From contig NZ_JASITA010000035.1 in NCBI RefSeq assembly GCF_030063415.1, positions 1 to 64,000 on the forward strand: a stretch of 64,000 nt of DNA, read 5' to 3'. Both the position numbers and the translations under genes were made by a program. The notes under the pieces were generated by a model that was not told the DNA's origin, did no database searches, and worked only from the letters and a program-made list of their open reading frames with translations. The stretch is from Streptomyces sp. H27-C3. Lineage in GTDB: Bacteria; Actinomycetota; Actinomycetes; Streptomycetales; Streptomycetaceae. Below, piece by piece: positions 44,432-52,715 of this stretch. Position 1 is the first letter of the stretch. Each line of letters opens with the position of its first letter.

Positions 44432-45526
44432 GTGTCCGCAGTCACCGACCGTCTGCCCGTCTTCCCCTGGGACAAGCTGGAGCCGTACAAGGCGACCGCG
44501 GCGGCCCATCCGGACGGCATCGTGGACCTGTCCGTCGGCACGCCCGTCGACCCCGTCCCCGAGCTGATCCGCCGCGCCCTCGTCGACGCCGCCGACTCGC
44601 CCGGGTATCCGACGGTGTGGGGCACGGTCGCACTGCGGGACGCGCTCACCGGATGGGTGGAGCGGCGGCTCGGCGCCCGCGACGTGGCGCACACCAATGT
44701 CCTGCCCGTCGTCGGCTCCAAGGAGCTGGTGGCCTGGCTGCCGACGCAGCTCGGGCTCGGCGCCGGGGACAAGGTGGCGTACCCGCGGCTCGCGTACCCG
44801 ACGTACGAGGTGGGCGCGCGGCTGTGCGGCGCCGAACCCGTCGCGTACGACGACGTCACCGACCTGGACCCGGCCGGCCTCAAGCTGCTGTGGCTGAACT
44901 CGCCGTCGAATCCGACCGGCCAGGTGCTCGGCGCCGACGAGCTGCGTACGGCGGTGGCCTGGGCGCGCGAGCACGGCGTGCTGGTCTTCAGCGACGAGTG
45001 CTACCTGGAGCTGGGCTGGGAGGCCGAGCCCGTCTCCGTACTGCACCCGGACATCTGCGGCGGTACGTACGAGGGCATCGTCGCCGTCCACTCGCTCTCC
45101 AAGCGCTCCAACCTGGCCGGGTACCGCGCGGCCTTCCTCGCCGGTGACGCGGACGTCCTGGGCGACCTGTTGCTGATCCGCAAGCACGGCGGGATGATGA
45201 CGCCCGCCCCGGTGCAGGCCGCGACGGTCGCCGCGCTCGGGGACGACACGCATGTCGCCGAGCAGCGCGCGCGGTACGCGGCCCGGCGCGCGGCCCTGCG
45301 CTCCGCGCTGGAGGCGCACGGCTTCCGGGTCGAGCACAGCGAGGCGAGCCTGTACCTGTGGGTGACGCGCGACGAGCCGTGCTGGAAGACGGTGGGGCAC
45401 CTGGCGGAGCTGGGGATCCTGGTGGCGCCGGGGGACTTCTATGGCCCGGCGGGGGAGCGGTTCGTACGGGTGGCGTTCACCGCCACCGACGAGCGGGTCG
45501 CGGCGGCGGTCAAGCGCCTCGCCTGA
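44432..45526 (+). CDS. dapC: Succinyldiaminopimelate transaminase (364 aa)
   Basis: A PLP aminotransferase of fold type I class I/II, acting in the succinylase route to DAP and lysine. The PLP Lys is in VHSLSKRSNLAGYR (about residues 221-234), the Asp/Tyr contact in VFSDECYLELGW and the Asn-Pro-Thr motif in SPSNPTGQVLG. The C-terminal Arg is in RFVRVAF. Position after fdxA and before dapE in the same region supports DapC. Broad-specificity aminotransferases look alike, so the substrate is inferred from context. GTG at 44432 begins MSAVTDRLPVFPWDKLEPYK. Confidence 0.88.
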   Translation: MSAVTDRLPVFPWDKLEPYKATAAAHPDGIVDLSVGTPVDPVPELIRRALVDAADSPGYPTVWGTVALRDALTGWVERRLGARDVAHTNVLPVVGSKELVAWLPTQLGLGAGDKVAYPRLAYPTYEVGARLCGAEPVAYDDVTDLDPAGLKLLWLNSPSNPTGQVLGADELRTAVAWAREHGVLVFSDECYLELGWEAEPVSVLHPDICGGTYEGIVAVHSLSKRSNLAGYRAAFLAGDADVLGDLLLIRKHGGMMTPAPVQAATVAALGDDTHVAEQRARYAARRAALRSALEAHGFRVEHSEASLYLWVTRDEPCWKTVGHLAELGILVAPGDFYGPAGERFVRVAFTATDERVAAAVKRLA

Positions 45527-45626
45527 CCTGACCGCGCGTGCGGGGGCCTCGTACGGATTCCGCGTGATTCGTACGAGATTCGTGCGCGATTTGTGCGTGT
45601 ATTCGTGCGGGTATTTGGATGTGGAA

Positions 45627-45666
45627 GAAGGGGCCCCGGAGAGTTCGTGCTCCCCGGGGCCCCTTC
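45627..45666. terminator. Terminator between convergent genes
   Basis: GAAGGGGCCCCGG and CCGGGGCCCCTTC form a 13-bp stem with a 14-nt loop between dapC (+) and the secreted-protein gene (-). It probably works in both directions. Confidence 0.8.
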
Positions 45667-45697
45667 CGCTTTGGTTCCGCTTTCCGTGCCGTACGGA

Positions 45698-46135
45698 CTA
45701 GCCGAGCGGCAGGCCCTTCAGCGGCAGCTGGTCGGTCGGCAGGCCGCCGCCGGAGGGGAGTCCGCTGCCGGCGCCGGTCGCGGTGGACGCGGTCTCGCCG
45801 AGGATCTCGCCGGCGCTGCCCGCGACATCACCGGTCGCGTTCTGCGCGGCGGGGGTGGCCGTCTTGCTTGCCTTGCCTACGGTCTTGCCTGCGGTCGGTA
45901 CGGCTTTCTTGACGGCCTTGCTGCCGGTGTCGCCCGCCACATCGGTGGACTTCTGTGCCGCACCGTCGACGGCGTTGCCTAGTCCGGCGCCGTCCAGTGC
46001 GGTCACGCCGCCCAGGTTGGGAGCCGCGGGAAGGTCCACGGCACTCGCGGAACCGGCCGCTCCGACCACGGGGGCTGCGCCGGCCGCGATGATCAGTGCG
46101 GCGCGGGCGATCCGACGGGCCAGGGGGAGGGACAT
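45698..46135 (-). CDS. Small secreted low-complexity protein (145 aa)
   Basis: The signal peptide MSLPLARRIARAALIIAAGA ... GSASA is followed by cleavage near residue 32. The mature part is Ala/Gly/Thr/Lys-rich with no Cys and no recognised fold (DVAGDTGSKAVKKAVPTAGK). Homologues in Streptomyces are sometimes labelled ATP-binding protein without support. The ATG at 46135 has AAGGAG upstream; the frame to 46264 lacks a start with a good site. Function unknown. Confidence 0.7.
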   Translation of the reverse strand: MSLPLARRIARAALIIAAGAAPVVGAAGSASAVDLPAAPNLGGVTALDGAGLGNAVDGAAQKSTDVAGDTGSKAVKKAVPTAGKTVGKASKTATPAAQNATGDVAGSAGEILGETASTATGAGSGLPSGGGLPTDQLPLKGLPLG

Positions 46136-46434
46136 GGTGCTCCTTAAACGGGAGAAGACGTTCGTGGACGCTGTCTTGTCCGGCGATCGGACGCACTGAA
46201 CAACCCCTCGGGGGGAGGGGTTGGTTGCGGTACACCAAGGTAAAGAATTAGTAATGCGTCGCATTATCAGTTATGGATGAATACGGGCAAAAGAGCCGCC
46301 CCGAAATGGCCTGCCGTGCCGCCGGTTCCCTTTGTTCGCAGGGTTTTCTGGGGGTGGCGGGAAGGGGGCGTGCGGCCTGCCGCGAATAGCGGAACCGAGA
46401 GGGGCCGCTTACCTCTTTCGAGTGGCCGTCCGCA
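46136..46434. promoter_or_regulatory. Low-GC upstream region of the secreted-protein gene
   Basis: A 299-bp gap between two minus-strand genes, with a low-GC stretch at 46235-46300 that is likely the promoter of the 45698-46135 gene. It contains the perfect palindrome TAATGCG-T-CGCATTA (46252-46266), a possible operator, and CCCCTC/GAGGGG (46205-46220) in the leader. No coding sequence is seen. Confidence 0.5.
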
Positions 46435-47388
46435 CTATTGCGCGGTGCTGATCCGGACCTCTGCCGGGCCGGATGCGGCGCCCTTCGCCTCGCTCCACGC
46501 CTTCCCGGAATCCCCCGCGGTCCACACCCGGCCCCCGTAGGTGACGCGTTCGATGCGCAACGCGGACGAGTGGGCGACCGCCCAGTGGGCCAGCTCCCAG
46601 CCGCGCCGCTCCCCGCCCGCTCCCCGGGCCGTCCCCGCGACGCCCGCCGCCTGAGTGGGCACCGGGACGGTCACGGTCGCCTTCGCCGTGGAGCCGCCGA
46701 GATTCGCGGTGGCCCCGGCGCCCACCGCCCGGGTCCCGGGCAGTACATCGGACCCGAAGTCCCGCACCAGCGCGGCCCGTACGTCGGCCGGCTTACCCAC
46801 CTGCGCGTCCCGCGCCGCCGTACAGGTGAGGGATGCGGGGGAGCGGCCGGTGAGCGCGGCGGCCAGCAGCGCGGCGTCCGGCTCGTGCTTCGCGTACGCC
46901 TGCGGGAAGCCGCTGCGCTGGACGCGCTGGGCGGCGACGGTCAGCGGCAGCCGCGAATAGCCGGGCACCTTCTCCAGGTACTCGTAGAACTTCCCCGCCG
47001 AGTAGCCGGGGTCCAAGATCTGTTTCTCGGTGCCCCAGCCCTGCGAGGGGCGCTGCTGGAACAGGCCGAGCGAGTCGCGGTCGCCGTGCTTGATGTTGCG
47101 CAGCGCCGACTCCTGGAGCGCGGTCGCCAGCGCGATCGTCACCGCGCGCTCGGGCAGCCCTCGCGAGGTGCCCACGGCGGAGATCGTCGCGGCGTTGACG
47201 GCCTGCTCGGGGCTGATCTCGTACGTCGCCCCGTCGCCCTCCGCCGGGCGCACGGTGCAGCGGGGCGCGCCCCCGCCGCCGGTCACGTACTGCGCCACCA
47301 GGTACCCGGCCAGGGCGAGCAGCACGGCGACACCCGCCGCTATGCGGAGGGCGCGGCCACGGCGGTTGGAAACGGTGGACTCAGACAC
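46435..47388 (-). CDS. Membrane-anchored lysozyme/transglycosylase-like protein (317 aa)
   Basis: A basic N-terminus and one membrane helix (about residues 15-34) lead to an extracytoplasmic domain. ALATALQESALRNIKHGDRD, followed by SLGLFQQRPSQGWGT (about 87-121), resembles a lytic transglycosylase core: a Glu after a helix and then SLGLFQ in place of the classical GLMQ. Proteins like this are often mislabelled heavy-metal transporters in Streptomyces. The C-terminal ~80 residues form another small domain ending WSEAKGAASGPAEVRISTAQ. The GTG at 47388 is the likely start; the very long frame beyond it is antisense to dapE. Activity is inferred. Confidence 0.75.
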   Translation of the reverse strand: MSESTVSNRRGRALRIAAGVAVLLALAGYLVAQYVTGGGGAPRCTVRPAEGDGATYEISPEQAVNAATISAVGTSRGLPERAVTIALATALQESALRNIKHGDRDSLGLFQQRPSQGWGTEKQILDPGYSAGKFYEYLEKVPGYSRLPLTVAAQRVQRSGFPQAYAKHEPDAALLAAALTGRSPASLTCTAARDAQVGKPADVRAALVRDFGSDVLPGTRAVGAGATANLGGSTAKATVTVPVPTQAAGVAGTARGAGGERRGWELAHWAVAHSSALRIERVTYGGRVWTAGDSGKAWSEAKGAASGPAEVRISTAQ

Positions 47389-47475
47389 GTGGCCAAAGGT
47401 ACTGGAGGCGAGTGAAGAGCCTGCTGGGTCCCACTGCTTCGGACCGCTCCGGGGCGGAGCGTTAGGCTCGGGGCC

Positions 47476-48555
47476 ATGCCCGAAACCCCGCTCGACCTCG
47501 CTCTGGACGCCCCCGCGCTGACCGCCCGGCTCGTCGACTTCCGGTCGGAGAGCGGCAACGAGAAGCCCCTCGCCGACGCGGTCGAGGAGGCGCTGCGTGC
47601 CCTGCCGCACCTCACCGTCGACCGGTACGGCAACAACGTGGTGGCCCGCACGAACCTGGGGCGCGCCGAGCGGGTCATCCTGGCCGGGCACATCGACACC
47701 GTCCCGATCGCCGATAATGTGCCCTCGCGGCTCGACGAGAACGGCGTCCTGTGGGGCTGCGGCACCAGCGACATGAAGTCCGGGGTCGCCGTCCAGCTGC
47801 GTATCGCGGCGACCGTCCCCGCGCCCAACCGGGACCTGACCTTCGTCTTCTACGACAACGAGGAGGTCGCCGCCCACCTCAACGGCCTCGGCCATGTCGC
47901 CGAGGCGCACCCGGACTGGCTGGCGGGCGACTTCGCCGTACTCCTTGAGCCGTCCGACGCGCAGGTCGAGGGCGGCTGCCAGGGCACGCTGCGGGTTCTG
48001 TTGAGGACGGCGGGGGAGCGGGCGCACTCGGCACGCGGCTGGATGGGCTCCAACGCGATCCACACGGCCGCCCCGATCCTGGCGCGGCTGGCGGCGTACG
48101 CGCCGCGGCGGCCGGTCATCGACGGCCTGGAGTACCGCGAGGGCCTCAACGCGGTGAAGATCGAGGGCGGGGTCGCGGGCAATGTCATCCCCGACGCCTG
48201 CACGGTGTCGGTCAATTTCCGTTACGCGCCCGACCGCAGCGCCGACGAGGCGCTGGCGCACGTCCGGGACGTCTTCGCGGACTGCGACATCGCGGAGTTC
48301 GTGGTGGACGACCACTCGGGTGCGGCCCTGCCGGGCCTCTCGCACCCGGCCGCCGCCGCGTTCATGGCCGCGGTGGGCGGCACCGCGCAGCCCAAGTTCG
48401 GCTGGACGGACGTCTCACGCTTCAGCGCGCTCGGCGTGCCCGCGGTGAACTACGGGCCCGGTGACGCGCTCTTCGCGCACAAGCGGGACGAGCACGTCGC
48501 CGTGGAACGCATCACGCACTGCGAAGAGCGACTCCGCACCTGGCTGACCGCCTGA
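47476..48555 (+). CDS. dapE: Succinyl-diaminopimelate desuccinylase (359 aa)
   Basis: An M20 metallopeptidase-fold hydrolase that yields LL-DAP for lysine and cell wall. Metal-site motifs are LAGHIDTVPI, GCGTSDMKSG (bridging Asp) and FYDNEEVAA (catalytic Glu pair), with the dimerisation lid around residues 180-290. The C-terminal His ligand lies in FAHKRDEHV. Length is normal for actinobacterial DapE. It is divergent from the lysozyme-like gene, and together with dapC it provides two steps of one pathway. Confidence 0.94.
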   Translation: MPETPLDLALDAPALTARLVDFRSESGNEKPLADAVEEALRALPHLTVDRYGNNVVARTNLGRAERVILAGHIDTVPIADNVPSRLDENGVLWGCGTSDMKSGVAVQLRIAATVPAPNRDLTFVFYDNEEVAAHLNGLGHVAEAHPDWLAGDFAVLLEPSDAQVEGGCQGTLRVLLRTAGERAHSARGWMGSNAIHTAAPILARLAAYAPRRPVIDGLEYREGLNAVKIEGGVAGNVIPDACTVSVNFRYAPDRSADEALAHVRDVFADCDIAEFVVDDHSGAALPGLSHPAAAAFMAAVGGTAQPKFGWTDVSRFSALGVPAVNYGPGDALFAHKRDEHVAVERITHCEERLRTWLTA

Positions 48556-48624
48556 ATTTCACTTTTCGTCACGTCTGTGGACCTACCCTGACCGGACAAC
48601 GTTCGGCAGCGGAGGGAGTACGGC

Positions 48625-49374
48625 ATGACGATTCCTGAGGAGGAGCGGGCACCCGACGAGCAGCGGCTCGGTCCGGTGCTGCGCCGCCGCGACCAGGTCC
48701 AGCCCGGCACCACGGACCAGCGGCTGCTGGACACCGAGGGCGACTCCGAGTGGGTGCACACCGACCCGTGGCGGGTCATGCGCATCCAGGCCGAGTTCAT
48801 CGAGGGCTTCGGCGCACTCGCCGAACTGCCCAGTGCGATCAGTGTCTTCGGCTCGGCACGCACACCGCCGGGCAGCCCCGAGTACGAGACGGGCGTGGAG
48901 CTCGGCAGCGCCCTGGTCGAAGCGGGCTTCGCGGTGATCACGGGCGGCGGGCCCGGTGCGATGGAAGCGGCGAACAAGGGGGCCCGCGAGGCGAAGGGCG
49001 TCTCGGTAGGCCTGGGTATCGAGCTCCCCTTCGAACAGGGGCTCAACCAGCACGTCGACATCGGCGTGAACTTCCGGTACTTCTTCGTCCGCAAGACGAT
49101 GTTCGTCAAGTACGCGCAGGGTTTCGTGGTCCTGCCGGGCGGCCTGGGCACCCTCGATGAACTCTTCGAGGCCCTGACCCTGGTCCAGACCCAGAAGGTG
49201 ACGCGGTTCCCGATCGTGCTCTTCGGCAAGGCGTACTGGGGCGGCCTGGTCGACTGGCTGCGGGACACGGCGGTGGCACAGGGCAAGGTGTCGGAGAAGG
49301 ACCTGCTGCTGTTCCACGTGACGGACGACGTCAAGGAAGCGGTGGCGCTGGTGGCGGAGGAGACGGGGAAGTAG
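48625..49374 (+). CDS. LOG-family (TIGR00730) phosphoribohydrolase-like protein (249 aa)
   Basis: A Rossmann-like protein with the LOG motif PGGLGTLDELFE (about residues 171-182) and the nucleotide loop GGGPGAMEAAN. The Arg-Lys pair before the motif (FFVRKTMFVK) is also typical. Characterised relatives hydrolyse cytokinin riboside monophosphates or other nucleoside 5'-monophosphates. The N-terminal ~60 residues, Arg/Glu/Asp-rich, match the longer actinobacterial subgroup. It follows dapE by 69 bases, as in mycobacteria (Rv1205 from memory). Confidence 0.9.
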   Translation: MTIPEEERAPDEQRLGPVLRRRDQVQPGTTDQRLLDTEGDSEWVHTDPWRVMRIQAEFIEGFGALAELPSAISVFGSARTPPGSPEYETGVELGSALVEAGFAVITGGGPGAMEAANKGAREAKGVSVGLGIELPFEQGLNQHVDIGVNFRYFFVRKTMFVKYAQGFVVLPGGLGTLDELFEALTLVQTQKVTRFPIVLFGKAYWGGLVDWLRDTAVAQGKVSEKDLLLFHVTDDVKEAVALVAEETGK

Positions 49375-49405
49375 CGCGACCGCCAAGGGGCGGGGAGTGT
49401 GGGGC

Positions 49406-49590
49406 CGCTGCGCGGGGCTCTCCCCACCCCGCCCCTTCCCGAAGTCCTCAATCGCCGGGCCGGCCCAAAATCCGCCCCCCCCGCGATTGAGGACCGGGGT
49501 CCGGGGCGGAGGCCCACCACGCGGCGGCAGCCGCGAAATGTCATAGCGGGAAGGGGCGGGTAGGGGGCAGCTCCCCGCAGCGGCCTCCCC
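49406..49590. repeat. Interspersed repeat family B, copy 2 (inverted double copy)
   Basis: A partial copy on the minus strand (49406-49455) faces a full copy on the plus strand (49483-49590). The inner ends GTCCTCAATCGC and GCGATTGAGGAC form a 12-bp inverted repeat. The shared blocks are GGTCCGGGGCGGAG, CACGCGGCGGCAGCCGC and GCGGGAAGGGGCGGGTAGGG. It lies between the convergent LOG and folP-like genes and probably terminates both. Confidence 0.8.
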
Positions 49591-49633
49591 GCCCCTCCCC
49601 GCCCCGGCATCCGGCCCACGCGTCCGCCCCCGG

Positions 49634-50512
49634 CTACACCAGCCCGCGTCGGGCGACCGCCGGCGGCCGGTGCCCCGCGATCGACGCCACCATGTCCAGC
49701 ACCTGCTTCGTCTCCGCGACCTCGTGCACCCGGTACACCCGCGCCCCCAGCCACGCCGAGACCGCCGTCGTGGCCAGCGTCCCGATGACCCGTTCCTTCA
49801 CCGGCTTGTCGAGCGTCTCGCCGACGAAGTCCTTGTTGGACAGGGAGACGAGGACGGGCCAGCCCGTCGAGACCATCTCCTCCAGTCGGCGCGTCGCCTC
49901 CAGGCTGTGCCGGGTATTCTTGCCGAAGTCGTGCCCCGGATCGATCATGATCGCGTCGCGCCGCACGCCCAGATCCGCCGCGCGCTCGGCCAGACCGAGC
50001 GTGACGCCGAGGATGTCGGCCATCACGTCCGGGTACGCGATCCGGTGCGGCCGCGTCCGCGGCTCCGCGCCGCCCGCGTGCGTACAGACCAGGCCCACGT
50101 CGAATCGGGCCGCGACCTCCGCCAGCTTGGGATCGACCCCGCCCCACGCGTCGTTGAGCAGATCCGCCCCCGCCTCGCAGACCGCCTCGCCGACATCGTG
50201 CCGCCAGGTGTCGACGCTGATCACCACGTCCGGGTGGCGCCTGCGCACCTCGGCCACGAATCCGACCGTGCGCCGCGCCTCCTCCTCGGCGCTCACGTCC
50301 TCGCCGGGGCCGGCCTTCACCCCGCCGATGTCGACGATCGCGGCGCCCTCGGACACCGCCTGCTCGACCCGGGCGAGCGCGGGCTCGTCGTGGAAGGTCG
50401 CGCCCTGGTCGTAGAAGGAGTCCGGGGTCCGGTTCACGATCGCCATGATCACCGGTTCGTGCGCGTCGAACCCGCGCTGTCCCAGCCTGAGCACCGTGTT
50501 TCCTCCTCGCAT
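49634..50512 (-). CDS. folP2: Dihydropteroate-synthase-like protein, FolP2 type (292 aa)
   Basis: A TIM barrel of the DHPS family. The first loop reads IMAIVNRTPDSFYDQGATF where true DHPS has NVTPDSFSDGG. VISVDTWRHDVGEAVCEAGA, then IMIDPGHDFGKNTRHS, and a C-terminal VYRVHEV match the RVHDV-type end. This altered first loop is the pattern I associate with mycobacterial FolP2 (Rv1207), for which DHPS activity was not found in published work as I recall. A true folP probably lies elsewhere. The product of this paralogue is unknown. Confidence 0.85.
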   Translation of the reverse strand: MRGGNTVLRLGQRGFDAHEPVIMAIVNRTPDSFYDQGATFHDEPALARVEQAVSEGAAIVDIGGVKAGPGEDVSAEEEARRTVGFVAEVRRRHPDVVISVDTWRHDVGEAVCEAGADLLNDAWGGVDPKLAEVAARFDVGLVCTHAGGAEPRTRPHRIAYPDVMADILGVTLGLAERAADLGVRRDAIMIDPGHDFGKNTRHSLEATRRLEEMVSTGWPVLVSLSNKDFVGETLDKPVKERVIGTLATTAVSAWLGARVYRVHEVAETKQVLDMVASIAGHRPPAVARRGLV

Positions 50513-50600
50513 CGGTCGCCTGCGACCTTAACTGTCAGTCCCGCATGGCACGATCGGGGCTGGACAGTTTCCGCTCTGCGCGTGGCCCGGGGAGACGCTC

Positions 50601-50954
50601 GTGTTCTTGTTCTTGGTGGTGGCGATGGTCGTGGTGGTCGCCGCGGTCACCCTCGCCGTGGTCGGCAGCGACAGTGGCGGCGTGCTGCCCGACGCGGCGC
50701 CCGATCACCTGGTGGACCCGCTGCCCGCGACGCGCCCGGTGGGCCGCGCGGATATTGAGGCCCTGCGTCTGCCGCTGGCCGTGCGGGGATATCGGATGTC
50801 GGACGTCGACGAGGTCCTCGGCAGAGTGGGCGCCGAGCTGGCCGAGCGGGACGCGCGGATCGCCGAGCTGGAGGTGGCGCTGGCCGGCCTGCAGGCCGAC
50901 GCCATAGGCGGCCTCGACCTCTACAAGCGCACCGGCGAGGAGCCGAGCTCATGA
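50601..50954 (+). CDS. DivIVA-domain membrane protein (117 aa)
   Basis: One N-terminal membrane helix (residues 2-21) is followed by a linker. A DivIVA-type motif LRLPLAVRGYRMSDVDEVLG (about 55-74) leads into a short coiled coil (ELAERDARIAELEVALAGLQ). It is a short relative of polar growth proteins anchored in the membrane. The GTG at 50601 follows GGGGAGA. It overlaps tag by ATGA (50951-50954), as the equivalent pair does in mycobacteria (Rv1209-tagA from memory). The coupling to a DNA glycosylase is unexplained. Confidence 0.85.
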   Translation: MFLFLVVAMVVVVAAVTLAVVGSDSGGVLPDAAPDHLVDPLPATRPVGRADIEALRLPLAVRGYRMSDVDEVLGRVGAELAERDARIAELEVALAGLQADAIGGLDLYKRTGEEPSS

Positions 50955-51553
50955 CGGACGCCGGCGGCGTCGCGGCGGGCCCTGACGGCGGCCTCCGCTG
51001 CCCCTGGGGCCTCTCCACCGAGGACTACGTCGCGTACCACGACGAGGAGTGGGGCCGCCCGGTCCACGGCGACGACGCGCTGTACGAGCGGCTCTGCCTG
51101 GAGGCCTTCCAGTCCGGCCTGTCCTGGCTGACGATCCTGCGCCGGCGCGAGGGCCTCCGTACCGCCTTCGCCGATTTCAAGATCGCTTCGGTGGCGGCCT
51201 TCACGGACACCGATGCCGCCCGGCTGCTCGCCGACCCCGGAATCATCCGCAATCGCGCCAAGATCGAAGCCACCCTCGCGAACGCCAGGACGCTCGCCGA
51301 CTGGCCGGCCGGCGAGCTCGATACGCTGATCTGGTCGCACGCCCCGGATCCCGCGACGCGCCCGGCGCCCCGCACGATCTCGGACGTCCCGGCGATCACC
51401 GCGGAGTCCACCGCGCTCTCCAAGGGCCTCAAGAAGCGCGGCATCCGCTTCGTCGGCCCGACCACGGCGTACGCCCTGATGCAGGCCTGTGGCCTGGTCA
51501 ATGACCATCTGGTGCGCTGCGTGGCCCGCGAGGCGCCGCGCATAGCCCCCTGA
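50951..51553 (+). CDS. tag: DNA-3-methyladenine glycosylase I (200 aa)
   Basis: A base-excision enzyme removing 3-methyladenine. The zinc-snap residues of Tag are visible: Cys in LRCPWG and His in VAYHDEEWG near the N-terminus, and His and Cys in NDHLVRC near the C-terminus. The Tag-type helical core (LCLEAFQSGLSWLTILRRRE and IIRNRAKIEA) is intact. Length is slightly above the ~187 aa of E. coli Tag. Translation is coupled to the upstream DivIVA-domain gene. Confidence 0.95.
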   Translation: MTDAGGVAAGPDGGLRCPWGLSTEDYVAYHDEEWGRPVHGDDALYERLCLEAFQSGLSWLTILRRREGLRTAFADFKIASVAAFTDTDAARLLADPGIIRNRAKIEATLANARTLADWPAGELDTLIWSHAPDPATRPAPRTISDVPAITAESTALSKGLKKRGIRFVGPTTAYALMQACGLVNDHLVRCVAREAPRIAP

Positions 51554-51612
51554 GCGTCCGGAGCGGTGTCCGGCGGGCTCAGGGGGCCGGGGACGCGGGC
51601 GTCCGGCAGTTC

Positions 51613-52413
51613 CTAGCGGCCCAGGTACGTCGGCTTGGTCTTCCCGACGAAGGCCTGAACGGCGATGGTGTGGTCCTCCGACGCGCCCGCCCTCGCCTGG
51701 AGTTCGTCCTCCTTCTCCAGCGTCTCGCTCAGGGTGTGGCCCGCCCCGTACGCCAGGGACTCCTTGAGCGCGGCATAGGCGAGCGTCGGGCCGACGGCCA
51801 GTGCGCGGGCGACGGCCGCGGCCTCGGTGGCCAGGTCGGCTGCGGGCACCAGCTTGTTGGCGATGCCCAGGTCGTAGGCCTGCTGAGCGCTGATCGAGCG
51901 CGGGAAGAGCAGCAGGTCGGCGGCGCGGCTCTGGCCGATCAGACGCGGCAGGGTCCACGAAACGCCCGAGTCGGCGGTGAGTGCGACCCCGGCGAAGGAC
52001 GTGTTGAACGAGGCCGTGTCGGCGACGACCCGGTAGTCCGCGGCGAGGGCGAAACCGAAGCCCGCGCCCGCCGCCACGCCGTTGATCCCGGCGACGACCG
52101 GCTTCGGCATCCCGGTCAGGGCGCGCACGACGGGGTTGTAGTGCTCGTGCACGGTGCTCATGGTGTTGCCGGTGCCCGCCTCGCGGTCCGCGGTGAGCAT
52201 GGAGATGTGCTCCTTGAGATCCTGGCCCACGCAGAAGGCCCGCCCGGTGGCGGTGAGCAGCACCGCGCGCACCGCCGTGTCCGCCCCCGCGGCCTGCACC
52301 GCGTCACGCAGGGCGACCTTCGCCGCGGTGTTCATGGCGTTCATGGCATCGGGACGATTGATCGTGATCGTCGCGAGTCCGGCGGTCACCTCGTAGAGCA
52401 CGGTGTCGGCCAT
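51613..52413 (-). CDS. Enoyl-CoA hydratase/isomerase family protein (266 aa)
   Basis: A crotonase-fold enzyme. The CoA-binding oxyanion-hole segments are RAFCVGQDLKEH and INGVAAGAGFGFALAADYRV. In the second, the catalytic-Glu position following the Gly-rich helix is occupied by the segment SFAGVALTADSGVSWTLPRL, with Asp-Ser rather than the usual PE-x-G. This suggests an isomerase- or PaaG-like activity rather than simple hydration. The ATG at 52413 (MADTVLYEVTAGLATITINR) is used; the longer frame to 52503 has an unlikely N-terminus. Substrate unknown. Confidence 0.85.
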   Translation of the reverse strand: MADTVLYEVTAGLATITINRPDAMNAMNTAAKVALRDAVQAAGADTAVRAVLLTATGRAFCVGQDLKEHISMLTADREAGTGNTMSTVHEHYNPVVRALTGMPKPVVAGINGVAAGAGFGFALAADYRVVADTASFNTSFAGVALTADSGVSWTLPRLIGQSRAADLLLFPRSISAQQAYDLGIANKLVPAADLATEAAAVARALAVGPTLAYAALKESLAYGAGHTLSETLEKEDELQARAGASEDHTIAVQAFVGKTKPTYLGR

Positions 52414-52715
52414 CAGTAGGTCCCCTTTTGCGGCTCGGGCAGGCATGTCGAGCCCAGCATGGCGGAGATCCGGGGACGTGGGCATGTGACGTGTGTCTAA
52501 CAAACCGGGGCCCAGGAGCGGCCGACAGCGGCGAAGTATCGCAGCCGTACCGCCGAATTGCGGCGTTTTGAGAGAGCGCGTTGCACAAGCGATGCCGACT
52601 GATGTTGGTCATTGGGTCCTGGGATGCGGGATAATGGCCTGGAAGCAATGTGTTCGATGCCGGTGACACCTGGGTTGTCGGCTGCGATGAGCTGGTTTCA
52701 GGAAGGGGAACGAGC
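52414..52715 (+). promoter_or_regulatory. Promoter region of the DUF3117 gene
   Basis: A 302-bp divergent gap. TTGGTC at 52605-52610 and GATAAT at 52630-52635, 19 bases apart, form a possible housekeeping promoter for the plus-strand gene. The region 52540-52660 is lower in GC than its surroundings. GGAAGGGG precedes the ATG at 52716. I see no coding sequence. Confidence 0.45.

Noticed and set aside
46435..48345. 636-codon version of the lysozyme-like gene
   Set aside because: The extra N-terminal half is antisense to dapE; the membrane anchor begins at the GTG at 47388.
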